From Ferrovibrio sp. (GTDB taxonomy: Bacteria > Pseudomonadota > Alphaproteobacteria > Ferrovibrionales > Ferrovibrionaceae), in NCBI RefSeq assembly GCF_002796975.1, contig NZ_PEKV01000005.1, positions 131,501 through 195,500 of the forward strand: a DNA stretch of 64,000 bases, read 5' to 3'. Below are positions 1 through 9,080 of the stretch, in pieces. The stretch's first letter is position 1. Each line of letters starts with the position of its first letter. Position numbers and translations under genes: made by a program. Under the pieces are notes generated by a model that ran no database searches, had not been told where the DNA came from, and saw only the letters and a program-made list of their open reading frames with translations.

Positions 1-1
1 G

Positions 2-955
2 CTGTTGTCGCATCGCTGCTTCTGGACGCTCGACCCGTTCATGTGGAACAGGCGTGCGGATGCGATGTGCCGCGACTCCGTTGTGGCCGGACATCTGCCG
101 GACGATGAAGCAATGAAACGGCTCGAAGCCTTCAGGGCCGCACCCGAAACAGTGGCGTATATCAAGCGCAACTGGGATATCGCCGCGGCCATGTCGTGGC
201 TGCAGTGGCACAAGAATATTGTGTTGCAGCTTGCCTCGTGGGCGAGCTGGGTGTGCAAAGGGCGCATCGGCACCGCGCCACGCGAACCGATTCCCAAGAT
301 CGCGGAATATTACAGGATCGGTTGGCGTAAGCGGGTGCAGCGGAAGCTATTTGCGAGCCTGCCCGAGGACCGCCTGGCCGGCATGCGATATGTTCTGATC
401 GCCCTGCACAAGGAACCGGAACTTGCCCTCAATTACCAAGCAGCACAGTGGCACAGCCAGAAGGCTTTGATTTCATGGCTCTCGGCTAATCTGCCGGCCG
501 GATATCGTCTGCTGGTCCGCGAGCACCGCTTTAATGAAGGCAGGCGGACCACCGCATTCCTCAACGAGGTTAGGATGCTGCCGGGGGTAATGCTGATTTC
601 TCCATTTGATTCACAGTTCAAATATATCCGGCATGCGGCTGCCATCGTCACCGACACGGGCAGCACCGGCTGGGAAGGGCTGGTATTCGGCCGCCCCGTG
701 ATCAGCCTGTCGGAGAATTATTACACTGCTACTGGCCTTACCGAAGAGGTTACTGATCCGGCACGGCTTGGCGCAGCGATTCTCAGAAGTGTTCTGGCGC
801 CCCAGCAGATGCCCGATGTGGAATACAATCGCAGGCTTGCATTGTTGCTGCAGGCGGAATTTCAGACCACAGTTGTGCAGAATGAGCAGGCGCAAAGCCT
901 GAACGCTTCCCTTGAGTCGATTGATGCTCTGATGGGGCGTGTGGAGGCAGTCTGA
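2..955 (+). CDS. Capsule polysaccharide synthesis/export-type protein, 3' part
   Basis: The reading frame is already open at the left edge, so the N-terminus is outside the window; TTG at 5 is only the first possible start inside it. The last ~190 residues look like the C-terminal Rossmann half of the capsule synthesis family (KpsS/LipB-like, GT-B type). They include a segment with HKEPE near residue 137, LVREHR near 170, and a conserved DTGSTGWEGLVFGRP stretch near 218-232, typical of the nucleotide-sugar side of these folds. It ends 4 bases before the start of the AsnB-like gene, so the two are probably co-transcribed. The neighbours (amidotransferase, glycosyltransferases) support a role in surface polysaccharide assembly. 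The exact reaction is unknown. Confidence 0.6.
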   Translation: MLSHRCFWTLDPFMWNRRADAMCRDSVVAGHLPDDEAMKRLEAFRAAPETVAYIKRNWDIAAAMSWLQWHKNIVLQLASWASWVCKGRIGTAPREPIPKIAEYYRIGWRKRVQRKLFASLPEDRLAGMRYVLIALHKEPELALNYQAAQWHSQKALISWLSANLPAGYRLLVREHRFNEGRRTTAFLNEVRMLPGVMLISPFDSQFKYIRHAAAIVTDTGSTGWEGLVFGRPVISLSENYYTATGLTEEVTDPARLGAAILRSVLAPQQMPDVEYNRRLALLLQAEFQTTVVQNEQAQSLNASLESIDALMGRVEAV

Positions 956-959
956 TTCC

Positions 960-2756
960 ATGTGTGGGTTGTTTGCGATATTTCTGAATCGCCCGCTCAC
1001 CGAGCGGGATATTGCAATCGGCCGGCGCGGAACCGAACGTCTGGCGCATCGCGGGCCGGATGGCCAGGGTGAATGGTTCGATCGCGAAAGGGGTGTGTTC
1101 CTCGGGCATCGCCGACTTGCAATCGTCGATCTGAGCGATGACAGCGCGCAGCCAATGCAAAGAGGCAGGCTGACGCTGACCTATAACGGTGAAATCTATA
1201 ATTTTCGCGAGTTACGCCACGATCTGCAGCAACTTGGGCAGGCATTCACCACCAGCGGAGACACCGAGGTTCTGCTGCAGGGCTGGCAGCAATGGGGCGA
1301 GGGCCTGCTGGACCGGATTGACGGCATGCTGGCATTCGCGCTGTGGGATGGCGATGCCGGCCACTTGGCGGTGGACGCCTTTGGTGAAAAGCCGCTTTTC
1401 ATAGCGGAAGCACCAGATGGTGTTTACGTCAGTTCCGAGCTGGCACCCCTGGTCGACCTGCTCGGCCTTACGCCTGAACTGCCGGATGAACAGCTCACGG
1501 CCTTCCTGTGTCTTGGCTATCTGCCACCGCCAGCGGCTGGTTGGAAAGGCGTTTCGCGTCTCGCGCCAGCCAGCCGCACGACAATTAGGAGCGGGCGCGT
1601 TGTCGCGAAGCAGACATACTGGCAAACACCTCCGGTCGCATTACCGCGCGGTGACTTGCGGCGGGCGACGGAAGTAGAGTTGGATGTCATCGAAGAAGTT
1701 CTGGCAGAGAGTATAAGCCGGCGATTGCAGGGGGATGTCCCGGCTTGCATTTTCCTTTCCAGCGGTCTCGATTCTCCATTGATCGCTGCACTAGCCAGGA
1801 AGATGGGGGGTACTCCTCATTGCCTGACGGTTGCCTATGCGGATGGTGTCGATGAGTCAGGCGATGCGGCGATGATCGCCAGGCATCTCGGGCTGCCGCA
1901 TGACAAGGTCGAAAGCACGGATACGCCGGGGCGCGACGGGCTGGACACCATGCTGGCGAGCTTCCGCCAGCCGATCGACAATGCAGTTCTGGTTGCCATC
2001 GAACAGATGTGCCTTGCAGCGCGTGGTGCCGGCTACAAGATGGGGCTGACTGGCAGTGGTGCCGATGAGATTTTCTACGGCTATGGGAAGTATCGCTTTT
2101 TCTTCCAGTCCAGGCATATCTACGAAACTCCTCAATTCCTGCGTCTGGCGCTTGGTGCGGTATTGCGGCCGGTATCCGGTCTCCATTCGCGGCTGAGGAT
2201 TTTTTCCGAGATTTTCGCTGTCCGCGATGACGAGGCTTATCTGGCTTGGAAGAATACGGGTGCGATCGACCTGATGCGCCGCCTGCCGAATTTCTCGGAA
2301 TGGAGCGCGCGGCTGTTTGGGTCATACGAGCCACTTGCCGTTGCGTCGCGGCAGTTCGAACTGGCGGATGTGCTGCCGATGCACCAGCTGACCTGCTTCG
2401 ATCTCGGCAGCATGCGGGCGAGTTTCGAGCTGCGCACGCCGTTCCTGTCCCGAAAGCTGTGTGATGTGATCGCCGGGCTGGACTGGCGGGGTTGTCTTGC
2501 CGCATCCAGCAAGGATATCGTGCGCCGCCTGCTGCGCCGTCATCTGCCGGACAGGCTGATAGACCGGCCGAAGATCGGCTTCAGTTTCCCCATCAACCGC
2601 ATGCTGGCGCCGCTGGATCAGCCACGCCTGCCGCAACTCGACCCGAAGGTCGTGGAGCTTGGCTGGGCGCGGCGCAATGATCCGGCATGGTATCGCTTCG
2701 CGCTGCGCCTTGCCGTTGCCGACGTTTTCCTCTCACAGGCGACGGCCGAGAAATAG
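960..2756 (+). CDS. asnB: Asparagine synthetase-like glutamine amidotransferase (polysaccharide cluster type)
   Basis: Start set at ATG 960 because the class II glutamine amidotransferase needs Cys at position 2, and the protein begins Met-Cys-Gly-Leu. Residues 2 to ~190 form the glutaminase domain (RLAHRGPDG, YNGEIYNF, SGDTEVLL motifs). The rest is the ATP-pyrophosphatase synthetase domain. The PP-loop near 266-272 reads LSSGLDS, with Ser where the usual motif has the first Gly of SGGxDS. Such enzymes make Asn from Asp and Gln, but copies inside exopolysaccharide clusters are thought to amidate sugar acids or other polymer parts. It lies between a capsule-type gene and a double glycosyltransferase gene, which favours the latter role. 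Length of 598 residues is normal. Confidence 0.88.
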   Translation: MCGLFAIFLNRPLTERDIAIGRRGTERLAHRGPDGQGEWFDRERGVFLGHRRLAIVDLSDDSAQPMQRGRLTLTYNGEIYNFRELRHDLQQLGQAFTTSGDTEVLLQGWQQWGEGLLDRIDGMLAFALWDGDAGHLAVDAFGEKPLFIAEAPDGVYVSSELAPLVDLLGLTPELPDEQLTAFLCLGYLPPPAAGWKGVSRLAPASRTTIRSGRVVAKQTYWQTPPVALPRGDLRRATEVELDVIEEVLAESISRRLQGDVPACIFLSSGLDSPLIAALARKMGGTPHCLTVAYADGVDESGDAAMIARHLGLPHDKVESTDTPGRDGLDTMLASFRQPIDNAVLVAIEQMCLAARGAGYKMGLTGSGADEIFYGYGKYRFFFQSRHIYETPQFLRLALGAVLRPVSGLHSRLRIFSEIFAVRDDEAYLAWKNTGAIDLMRRLPNFSEWSARLFGSYEPLAVASRQFELADVLPMHQLTCFDLGSMRASFELRTPFLSRKLCDVIAGLDWRGCLAASSKDIVRRLLRRHLPDRLIDRPKIGFSFPINRMLAPLDQPRLPQLDPKVVELGWARRNDPAWYRFALRLAVADVFLSQATAEK

Positions 2757-2760
2757 CCCG

Positions 2761-5049
2761 ATGCGTATCCTGGCCGTTCTGCGACTGGCGAGTGGGCTGC
2801 GGACAAGCATGGAGACGGGGGATTGGCGACCAACGGGATCACCGGCCCTCGTCGCGCTGATCGAGCGCCTGTCGGCATCTTCTCACAGGCTGCGCTTGGT
2901 TTTCACCGACAAGGACGGCGCATTTTCTGGCCGAACTGTGCGTTTGGCGAAGATTCGCAAGGCGGCGGCGATACTGGCCGGTGCCGGATGCCTCCCATCC
3001 TCTCTCGGTCGCTTGCGGTTCTATCTCGGCGAGCTCCTGCAGGCTTGTGCCGTCTGGCGCATGCAGCGGCAATGCCGGCCGGATATACTATATTTCGACC
3101 GCTCAAATGTACTGCTGGCCGCATTGTTCGCGCGGTTCGGGCGCATACCGGTAGTCCTGCGCGTACTCGGTGTTACGCCGGACATGAAGACGGTCCATGT
3201 GGGTGGCGGCCTATATCTGGCCGTGCTGGAATGGGCCTATCGCTCTCCATTTGCCCTGGTGATCTGTACCCAGGATGGCAGTGGCGGCGGGCAATGGCTC
3301 GAACGGGCCCTGCGTCCGGAGATCGAGCGGCATGTCCTGTTGAATGGCATAGGAACAGGCCAGGTAACAGAACGGCAAGCGGGGGCCGTGATTCCCTTGC
3401 CGGCAGGAAAAACACTGGTCCTGTTCGTCGGACGGCTGGAGAACATAAAGGGCTGCGACGAGTTCCTTGATGCGATCGCCATGTTGCACAAGACACATGC
3501 CGACAGGCTTCATGCGGTCATCGTGGGAACTGGCAGTAGAGAGCAGGAGTTGCGCAGCCGAGCCAATGTTGTTGCGCCCGGCATGGTAACCTTCACCGGC
3601 GCGGTCTCACACAAGGACATGTCGGCCCTGTACAGTGCGGCGCATGTCTATGTCTCATTGAATCGTCAGGGCAACCTATCGAATGCCAATCTCGAGGCCA
3701 TGAAGTATGGGCTGTGCGTGATCGCGCCGGAGCCAGACCCGGTAGAAGGCATCGACGTGGAAACTGCAGCAATGCTGCCACCGGATTCGATTGTCTGGCT
3801 GTTCCGCACTAACGAGAAGGAAAGCCTGGCGCATGCCTTGATCCGACTTTGCGACGCTCCCGAGGAGCGGTTGCGGCGAGGGCGGGCCCTGTCCGATGCC
3901 ATCGCGAGTCTTGCCACCTCGTGGCCACAACGGATTGATCACGAATTGTTACTGATTGAGGAAGCAAGGCGACCTGTCGACGTCGTGGCCGTCATCAGCG
4001 ATATGGGGCCTGGCGGCGCGCAGAGAGTGCTGTCCCAGCTTACTGGTGCCTGGCAACGCGCGGGACGCAAGGTTGCATTGGTCACGCTGGAAGAGAGTGA
4101 ACGAGATTTTTATCCGCTACCAGAAGGTGTTCGCAGAATTGCGCTGACCGCGCATGCGTCGGAGGCAAAGCTGCGTGGGTTGGCGCGCAACGCGGTGCGT
4201 ATATTGGCTCTGCGGCAGGTATTGCGGAGGTTTCGCCCTACTTCGGTTGTCGGCTTTATCGGTACGACAAATGTACTGGTAGTTGCAGCCTCGGCATTTC
4301 TGCCTATCCGTACGATCGTATCTGAGCGTAACGATCCGACTAGGCAGTCTTTCGGCTGGCTGTGGGATCTGCTCTGCCAGTTGGCATATCGTCATGCCGA
4401 TGTCGTAACGGCGAACAGTATGGTTGCCGTTCGGGCTTTCAGGAAATTCCTACCCGCCAGTCGCCTGCTTTATGTGCCAAATCCGCTGAGTATAACTGCC
4501 AATGGGCAAACAGCATTGGCCCGGGAGAAGATTGTTCTCGCTGTTGGCCGGCTGCATCCACAAAAAGGGCATGACGTTCTGCTCAGGGCTTTTGCCCGGG
4601 TAGCCCCGCAACTAGACAGCTGGAAGCTAGTCGTCATCGGCGAAGGGGATCTGGCCGACGAGTTGCGCATGCTTGCAGAACAACTCGATATTGCTGATCG
4701 GGTCGAATTCCTTGGTAGGGTTCGTGACGTTTTTCAGTGGTATCGCCGGGCAGGCCTGTTTGTCATGGCCTCCCGCTACGAAGGGACTCCCAACGCCCTG
4801 CTGGAGGCGCTTGGGCATGGCTGCGCTTGTATCGTCAGCGATTCAGCGGGCGATGCACAGGAATATATACGCGATGGCGAGAATGGCCTGACTTTTCCGG
4901 TAGATGACAGCGCGGAGCTTGCGAAGGCGCTGTGTGATCTTGCGCGCTCTGAGAAAATTCGCGTCAGGCTAGGCAGCGAAGGGATAAAAAGCGTATCTCA
5001 CCTTACCCTGGATAACGTCGCATCGGTGTGGGATAAAGTGCTGGGCTGA
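2761..5049 (+). CDS. Bifunctional protein of two fused GT4-type glycosyltransferases
   Basis: ATG 2761 (MRILAVLR) starts 4 bases after the asnB stop and matches the usual first strand of a GT-B enzyme; longer frames would overlap asnB. The 762-residue product holds two GT-B units. Unit 1 spans about 1-400, with VLFVGRLENIKG and SNANLEAMKYG near 307. Unit 2 starts near 406 with SDMGPGGAQRVLSQL and has LAVGRLHPQKGHDVLL and EGTPNALLEALGHG near 674. Unit 2 carries the textbook retaining GT4 E(x7)E motif. In unit 1 the first Glu is replaced by a less typical sequence (RQGNLSNANLE), so its activity is less certain. The protein probably adds one or two sugars to a surface glycan from the cytoplasmic side. 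No signal peptide or membrane segment is seen. Confidence 0.85.
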   Translation: MRILAVLRLASGLRTSMETGDWRPTGSPALVALIERLSASSHRLRLVFTDKDGAFSGRTVRLAKIRKAAAILAGAGCLPSSLGRLRFYLGELLQACAVWRMQRQCRPDILYFDRSNVLLAALFARFGRIPVVLRVLGVTPDMKTVHVGGGLYLAVLEWAYRSPFALVICTQDGSGGGQWLERALRPEIERHVLLNGIGTGQVTERQAGAVIPLPAGKTLVLFVGRLENIKGCDEFLDAIAMLHKTHADRLHAVIVGTGSREQELRSRANVVAPGMVTFTGAVSHKDMSALYSAAHVYVSLNRQGNLSNANLEAMKYGLCVIAPEPDPVEGIDVETAAMLPPDSIVWLFRTNEKESLAHALIRLCDAPEERLRRGRALSDAIASLATSWPQRIDHELLLIEEARRPVDVVAVISDMGPGGAQRVLSQLTGAWQRAGRKVALVTLEESERDFYPLPEGVRRIALTAHASEAKLRGLARNAVRILALRQVLRRFRPTSVVGFIGTTNVLVVAASAFLPIRTIVSERNDPTRQSFGWLWDLLCQLAYRHADVVTANSMVAVRAFRKFLPASRLLYVPNPLSITANGQTALAREKIVLAVGRLHPQKGHDVLLRAFARVAPQLDSWKLVVIGEGDLADELRMLAEQLDIADRVEFLGRVRDVFQWYRRAGLFVMASRYEGTPNALLEALGHGCACIVSDSAGDAQEYIRDGENGLTFPVDDSAELAKALCDLARSEKIRVRLGSEGIKSVSHLTLDNVASVWDKVLG

Positions 5050-5064
5050 ACCGCCGTCCGGCTA

Positions 5065-6399
5065 CTACACCACTACTGAACCAATCAGATCGTAGGCATC
5101 GGCCTTCTCGATCTTCACCCTGATCAGGTCGCCGACATTCACCCCGGCGGCCTTCTTGATCTTCACAATGCCGTCGATCTCCGGAGCATCGGCAAAGCTG
5201 CGCCCGAGAGCACTCGTGCGCTTGACCTCATCCACCAGCACGTCCAGCGTGCGCCCAACAAAACGCTTCAGCCGGCGCGCACTGATTTTCTGCTGGGTCG
5301 CCATGAAGCGCTCCCAGCGCTCCTGCTTCACCTCGTCCGGAACCTGATCCGGCAGGTCGTTGGCGCGCGCGCCTTCGACATTTTCGTATTTGAAGCAGCC
5401 GACACGGTCGAGTTCGGCGTCTTCCAGCCATTGCAGCAGGAATTCGAAATCGGCCTCCGTCTCGCCGGGGAAGCCGACGATGAAAGTCGAGCGGATCGAC
5501 AGGTCCGGGCAGATCTCGCGCCAACTGCGGATGCGCTGCAACACCTTTTCTTGGTTCCCGGGGCGGCGCATGCTTTTCAGCACGCGCGGTTCGGCATGCT
5601 GGAAGGGAATATCGAGATAGGGAAGGATTTTGCCCTCCGCCATCAGCGGAATGATCTCGTCGACATGAGGATAGGGATAGACGTAGTGCAGCCGCACCCA
5701 GGCGCCCAGGCTGCCCATCGCATCGGCCAGTTCGGTCAGCCGCGCCTTCACCTTGCGCTCGCGCCACTGGCTTTCGGCATGCTTGATGTCGACACCATAG
5801 GCCGAGGTGTCCTGCGAGATCACCAGCAGTTCCTTAACGCCGGCCTTCACCAGGCGCTCGGCCTCGAACAGCACGTCATTGGCCTGGCGGCTGGCCAGCT
5901 TGCCACGCATGGAGGGAATGATGCAGAAGCTGCAACTGTGATTGCAGCCTTCGGAAATCTTCAGATAGGCGTAATGCCGCGGCGTCAGTTTGATGCCCTG
6001 CGGCGGCACCAGGTCGACGAAGGGGTCGTGCAGCGGCGGCGCCGCTTCATGCACGGCTTCGATCACGGTTTCATACTGCTGTGGGCCGCTGACCGACAGC
6101 ACGTCGGGGAACATGCCTCGGATCCTGTCGGCCTCCACACCCATGCAGCCGGTGACGATGACGCGGCCATTCTCGCGCATGGCTTCGCCGATCGCCTCCA
6201 GCGATTCCTGCTTGGCACTGTCGAGGAAGCCGCAGGTATTCACCAGCACCACATCGGCAGCGTCATAGGAACCTGAGATCGCGTATCCCTCGGCGCGCAG
6301 CTTGGTAATGATACGCTCGGAATCAACCAGGGCTTTGGGACAGCCAAGGCTGACAATTCCCACCTTGGGCGGGTTGGCTAGGGGGGCGGATTTGGTCAT
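5065..6399 (-). CDS. rimO: Ribosomal protein S12 (Asp89) methylthiotransferase RimO
   Basis: Radical SAM methylthiotransferase that adds a methylthio group to Asp89 of ribosomal protein S12. The N-terminal MTTase domain carries Cys20, Cys56 and Cys85 for the auxiliary 4Fe-4S cluster. The radical SAM motif is CNHSCSFC at Cys152, Cys156 and Cys159. A C-terminal TRAM-like segment ends at residue 444. Length and motif order fit RimO rather than the tRNA enzyme MiaB, including the early [12 protein letters not shown] stretch. It is convergent with the glycosyltransferase gene (15 bases between stops) and looks like a housekeeping gene embedded in the polysaccharide region. Confidence 0.95.
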   Translation of the reverse strand: MTKSAPLANPPKVGIVSLGCPKALVDSERIITKLRAEGYAISGSYDAADVVLVNTCGFLDSAKQESLEAIGEAMRENGRVIVTGCMGVEADRIRGMFPDVLSVSGPQQYETVIEAVHEAAPPLHDPFVDLVPPQGIKLTPRHYAYLKISEGCNHSCSFCIIPSMRGKLASRQANDVLFEAERLVKAGVKELLVISQDTSAYGVDIKHAESQWRERKVKARLTELADAMGSLGAWVRLHYVYPYPHVDEIIPLMAEGKILPYLDIPFQHAEPRVLKSMRRPGNQEKVLQRIRSWREICPDLSIRSTFIVGFPGETEADFEFLLQWLEDAELDRVGCFKYENVEGARANDLPDQVPDEVKQERWERFMATQQKISARRLKRFVGRTLDVLVDEVKRTSALGRSFADAPEIDGIVKIKKAAGVNVGDLIRVKIEKADAYDLIGSVVV

Positions 6400-6449
6400 G
6401 GCGCGGCTTATATGCCTGAATCGGGGTGCTGGCTAGCTGGAAGGCGGCG

Positions 6450-6953
6450 TCAGGCCGCTCCAATCTGGCGCAGCGGCATTCGGGTACGGACCATGCGACC
6501 CAGCAGGGAAACCAGCAGGATGGCGCGGTTGCCGTCGACCTGCTCCTCGAAGATGGCCTGGGTGTCGGTCATCGGCCCTTCGACGATTCGCAGGGTCTGG
6601 CCGCGCCGGAAGGCCGGGCCATTCAGGCGGATATAGCCGGTCTCGTCTTCGCGGCTGCGGATGTCGTCGATCACGGCCAGCGGTACCGGGATCGGCTTAT
6701 CGCCGAACATCACCAGGCCGACCACACCCCGTGTGCCGTTCACGGAACGCCAGCGCTGGCGGTCGATCTCAAGGCCGGCGAAAAGATAGCGCGGGAACAG
6801 GGCCGTCGCGACGATGTCGGTGCGGCCGGCATGGCGGCGCAGTTTCTGATACTGCGGCAGATAGGTTTCGAAGCCCTGGTTGCGCAGATGCTGCGCGGCA
6901 AGGCTTTCCTTGGCCGGCTGCGTATAGACGGCGTACCACGACAGCGTCGTCAT
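6450..6953 (-). CDS. NusG-like transcription elongation factor (RfaH/LoaP type paralogue)
   Basis: Start at ATG 6953 (MTTLSWYAVYTQPAKE), which overlaps the upstream regulator stop by 4 bases (ATGA). The 167-residue protein has an NGN domain at 1 to ~100 (WYAVYTQP, FPRYLFAGL, V-N-G-T-RGV) and a C-terminal KOW-like domain from ~115 (FRRGQTLRIVEGPMTD, ILLVSLLGR). It is a specialised NusG paralogue rather than core NusG: it has no SecE or ribosomal protein neighbours and is coupled to an EPS-type regulator. Such factors ride RNA polymerase and suppress termination in long polysaccharide operons. The flanking glycan genes are the natural targets by inference; I found no ops/JUMPstart element. Confidence 0.85.
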   Translation of the reverse strand: MTTLSWYAVYTQPAKESLAAQHLRNQGFETYLPQYQKLRRHAGRTDIVATALFPRYLFAGLEIDRQRWRSVNGTRGVVGLVMFGDKPIPVPLAVIDDIRSREDETGYIRLNGPAFRRGQTLRIVEGPMTDTQAIFEEQVDGNRAILLVSLLGRMVRTRMPLRQIGAA

Positions 6954-7660
6954 GCCGCGATTTCCTTGCTTGCGACATGGGCCGACGTCACATGTAGAAG
7001 CCGCGGTGCCACCACGCAATCCGCCGGCAGCGCAGCGCAGATTCGATCATACACCGCCTGCGGGGCGCTGCTGTCGGCGATTACCACCGCTTCGGCGCCG
7101 TGCGCCAATGCCGCGGCCAGATCGGCCACAACCGCATGCCCATGGAAATCTGGAATGTTGCGTCCCGGCGCAATCACCGCCTGAACCGTGATACCGGTGG
7201 CGGAGGCCGAGAGCATAGCGATTTCCGCGAGTTCGCCACTGCCGGCAATTGCAATCTTGGTAATGCCGCGCGCCGCCAGGGCGACGAACAGTTCTTCATA
7301 CTGGCCGCGCGCCCGGCGGAAGAAATTCAGCGAACTTTCCAGATATTCGGCGACCAAACGGCTCTTCTCGGCAAATCCCTTGGGCGTCAGGTAATAGGCA
7401 TAGCGCCGGGCCGGCGCATTCTGGATCTTGATCAGGCCCTTGGAGACGCAGCGCTTCAGCAGTGCATTGGCTAGGCCCAAGGCGACGTCCAGCCGGCCGG
7501 CGAGGCTGCGCTGGGTATGTTGGTCGGAATCGCCCACGGCAGCCAGTAGGGCCACCATGGTAGCGGCATCTTGGGACGACTCGGAAAGTTTGGGCGACTT
7601 TTCGTTCACGCTATGAACGATAAACAAGGCCACTCGGTCGGTCAAACTAATTCTGGCCAA
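6950..7660 (-). CDS. EPS-associated MarR-like winged-helix regulator with C-terminal Rossmann-like domain
   Basis: The frame opens at TTG 7660, but a TATAAT-like box (7662-7667 on this strand) lies directly beside it, so GTG 7609 or ATG 7558 may be the real start. The winged helix (about residues 30-100 of the longest form) contains TQRSLAGRLDVALGLANALLKRCVSKGLIKIQ and RYAYYLTPKGFAEKSRL, the pattern of EPS-associated MarR-type regulators. A further ~110 residues begin with KIAIAGSGELAEIAMLSA, a glycine-rich nucleotide or CoA-binding-like fold resembling the N-domain of PglD-type proteins; this could sense a sugar nucleotide. It is translationally coupled to the NusG paralogue, suggesting a joint controller of polysaccharide expression. 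Function is inferred. Confidence 0.75.
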   Translation of the reverse strand: MARISLTDRVALFIVHSVNEKSPKLSESSQDAATMVALLAAVGDSDQHTQRSLAGRLDVALGLANALLKRCVSKGLIKIQNAPARRYAYYLTPKGFAEKSRLVAEYLESSLNFFRRARGQYEELFVALAARGITKIAIAGSGELAEIAMLSASATGITVQAVIAPGRNIPDFHGHAVVADLAAALAHGAEAVVIADSSAPQAVYDRICAALPADCVVAPRLLHVTSAHVASKEIAA

Positions 7661-7675
7661 AATTATATATTATTA

Positions 7676-8986
7676 TCATCCACTTATGGCGGCTTCCATC
7701 GCGGCAGCCAGGCGTAGCAGGCGCAGGTCCTGGCCATTCCGCGCCACCAGCATCAGGCCGACGGGCAGCCCGGTCACCGGGAGGGGCAGGGAAATGGCAC
7801 AGAGATCAAAGAAATTGGCTACCGAGGTATTGCGCAACAGCAGCGCATTGGCAGCCGTGAAGGCCGCTTCATCTCCTGCCAGATCGGCGATTTTGCGGGC
7901 GACAATCGGGCTGGTCGGCAGAATCAGGGCATCCAGGTCGGCCAGATGCTGGTCCATCGCTGCAATCAGTTCGGCGCGCCGCCGCTGCATGGAAATATAG
8001 TCGGCGGCCGTAACATTGCGGCCCCGCTCGATGCGGTTGCGCACAAAGGTGTCGAACTCACCCGGCCGCTGCTCCATGGCGTCGCGATGGATGTAAAAAG
8101 CTTCGGTGGCGGCAAAGCCGGCCTTGGCGTTCACCGCCAGCATGTCGGCCAGCTGGGGCAGGGCATGGTCGGTCACCGCGACGCCGTGCCGGCCAAGGGA
8201 TTTGATCGCGGCGTCGAAGGCGGCGGCGACCGGCGTCTCCATATTCTCCATCAGCAGTCCCTGCGGGATGCCGAGCCGCAGTCCGGCCAGTGGCGCCGGC
8301 ATGAGTGGCGCGACGGTCTCACCCGCCATCACGGCATCGGCCAGAGCGCAGTCGGCCACGCTGCCGGCCATCGGGCCGATGCTGTCGAGCGCATAGGACA
8401 GCGGAAAGGCACCGGCGGTTGGCACGCGAGACTGGCTCGGCTTCAGCCCGACGATGCCGCAGAGCGCGGCCGGGATGCGGGTCGAGCCGCCGGTATCCGA
8501 ACCGATGGTGATCTCGGCCATGCCATCGGCCACCGACACCGCGCCGCCCGAACTGGAGCCGCCCGGAATGCAACTACGGTCGGCCGGATTGCCCGGCGTG
8601 CCGTAATGCGGATTGATGCCGACGCCAGAGAAAGCGAATTCGGTCATGTTGGTCTTGCCGACAATGACTGCGCCTGCCGCCCGCAGCCTGGCAATCGCCG
8701 GGGCCTCCGTGACGGCCGGTGCAGCATCGCGCCGCAGCTTCGAGCCGGCGGTGGTCGCTTCGCCGGGCATATCGAACAGATCCTTGATCGAGACGATGCG
8801 GCCATCCAGCGGACCAAGAGCCTGGCCGAATTGCGCGCGCCGATCCGCAGCGTCCGCTGCAGCGCGGGCCTGTTCAGTATAGAGCTTCGTGAAGGCGCGC
8901 TTGCCCTCGCCAGCTGGATCCTCGATCCGCGCCAGACAGGCTTCCAGGCGGTCTCGGCTCGAGCGAGTGGCGGCAGGGCGGTCCAT
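7676..8986 (-). CDS. Amidase signature family hydrolase
   Basis: Chosen start is ATG 8986 (MDRPAATRSS), preceded by GGAG at a good distance; ATG 8998 in the same frame has no such site. The 436-residue protein shows the amidase signature Lys-Ser-Ser triad: Lys68 in SIKD, the cis-Ser in GGSSSGG at 142-148, and the nucleophile Ser168 in GSDTGGSTR. The family hydrolyses amides such as malonamate, indole-acetamide or small peptide amides. There is no GatB or GatC nearby, so it is not the tRNA amidotransferase. It separates the EPS regulator pair from the exporter gene, and its substrate cannot be told from sequence. Confidence 0.9.
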   Translation of the reverse strand: MDRPAATRSSRDRLEACLARIEDPAGEGKRAFTKLYTEQARAAADAADRRAQFGQALGPLDGRIVSIKDLFDMPGEATTAGSKLRRDAAPAVTEAPAIARLRAAGAVIVGKTNMTEFAFSGVGINPHYGTPGNPADRSCIPGGSSSGGAVSVADGMAEITIGSDTGGSTRIPAALCGIVGLKPSQSRVPTAGAFPLSYALDSIGPMAGSVADCALADAVMAGETVAPLMPAPLAGLRLGIPQGLLMENMETPVAAAFDAAIKSLGRHGVAVTDHALPQLADMLAVNAKAGFAATEAFYIHRDAMEQRPGEFDTFVRNRIERGRNVTAADYISMQRRRAELIAAMDQHLADLDALILPTSPIVARKIADLAGDEAAFTAANALLLRNTSVANFFDLCAISLPLPVTGLPVGLMLVARNGQDLRLLRLAAAMEAAISG

Positions 8987-9080
8987 ATGATTCTCCATGA
9001 AATAAGTTCCGGAACTATCGCGCTTTTATCGGGGCAGACAAGTGCTGGCGCGATCCCGCGGTGCAGCGCATAGTAACTGC

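Noticed and set aside
7676..8986. gatA of a tRNA amidotransferase
   Set aside because: The triad fits the whole amidase signature family; gatB and gatC are missing and the neighbours are unrelated.
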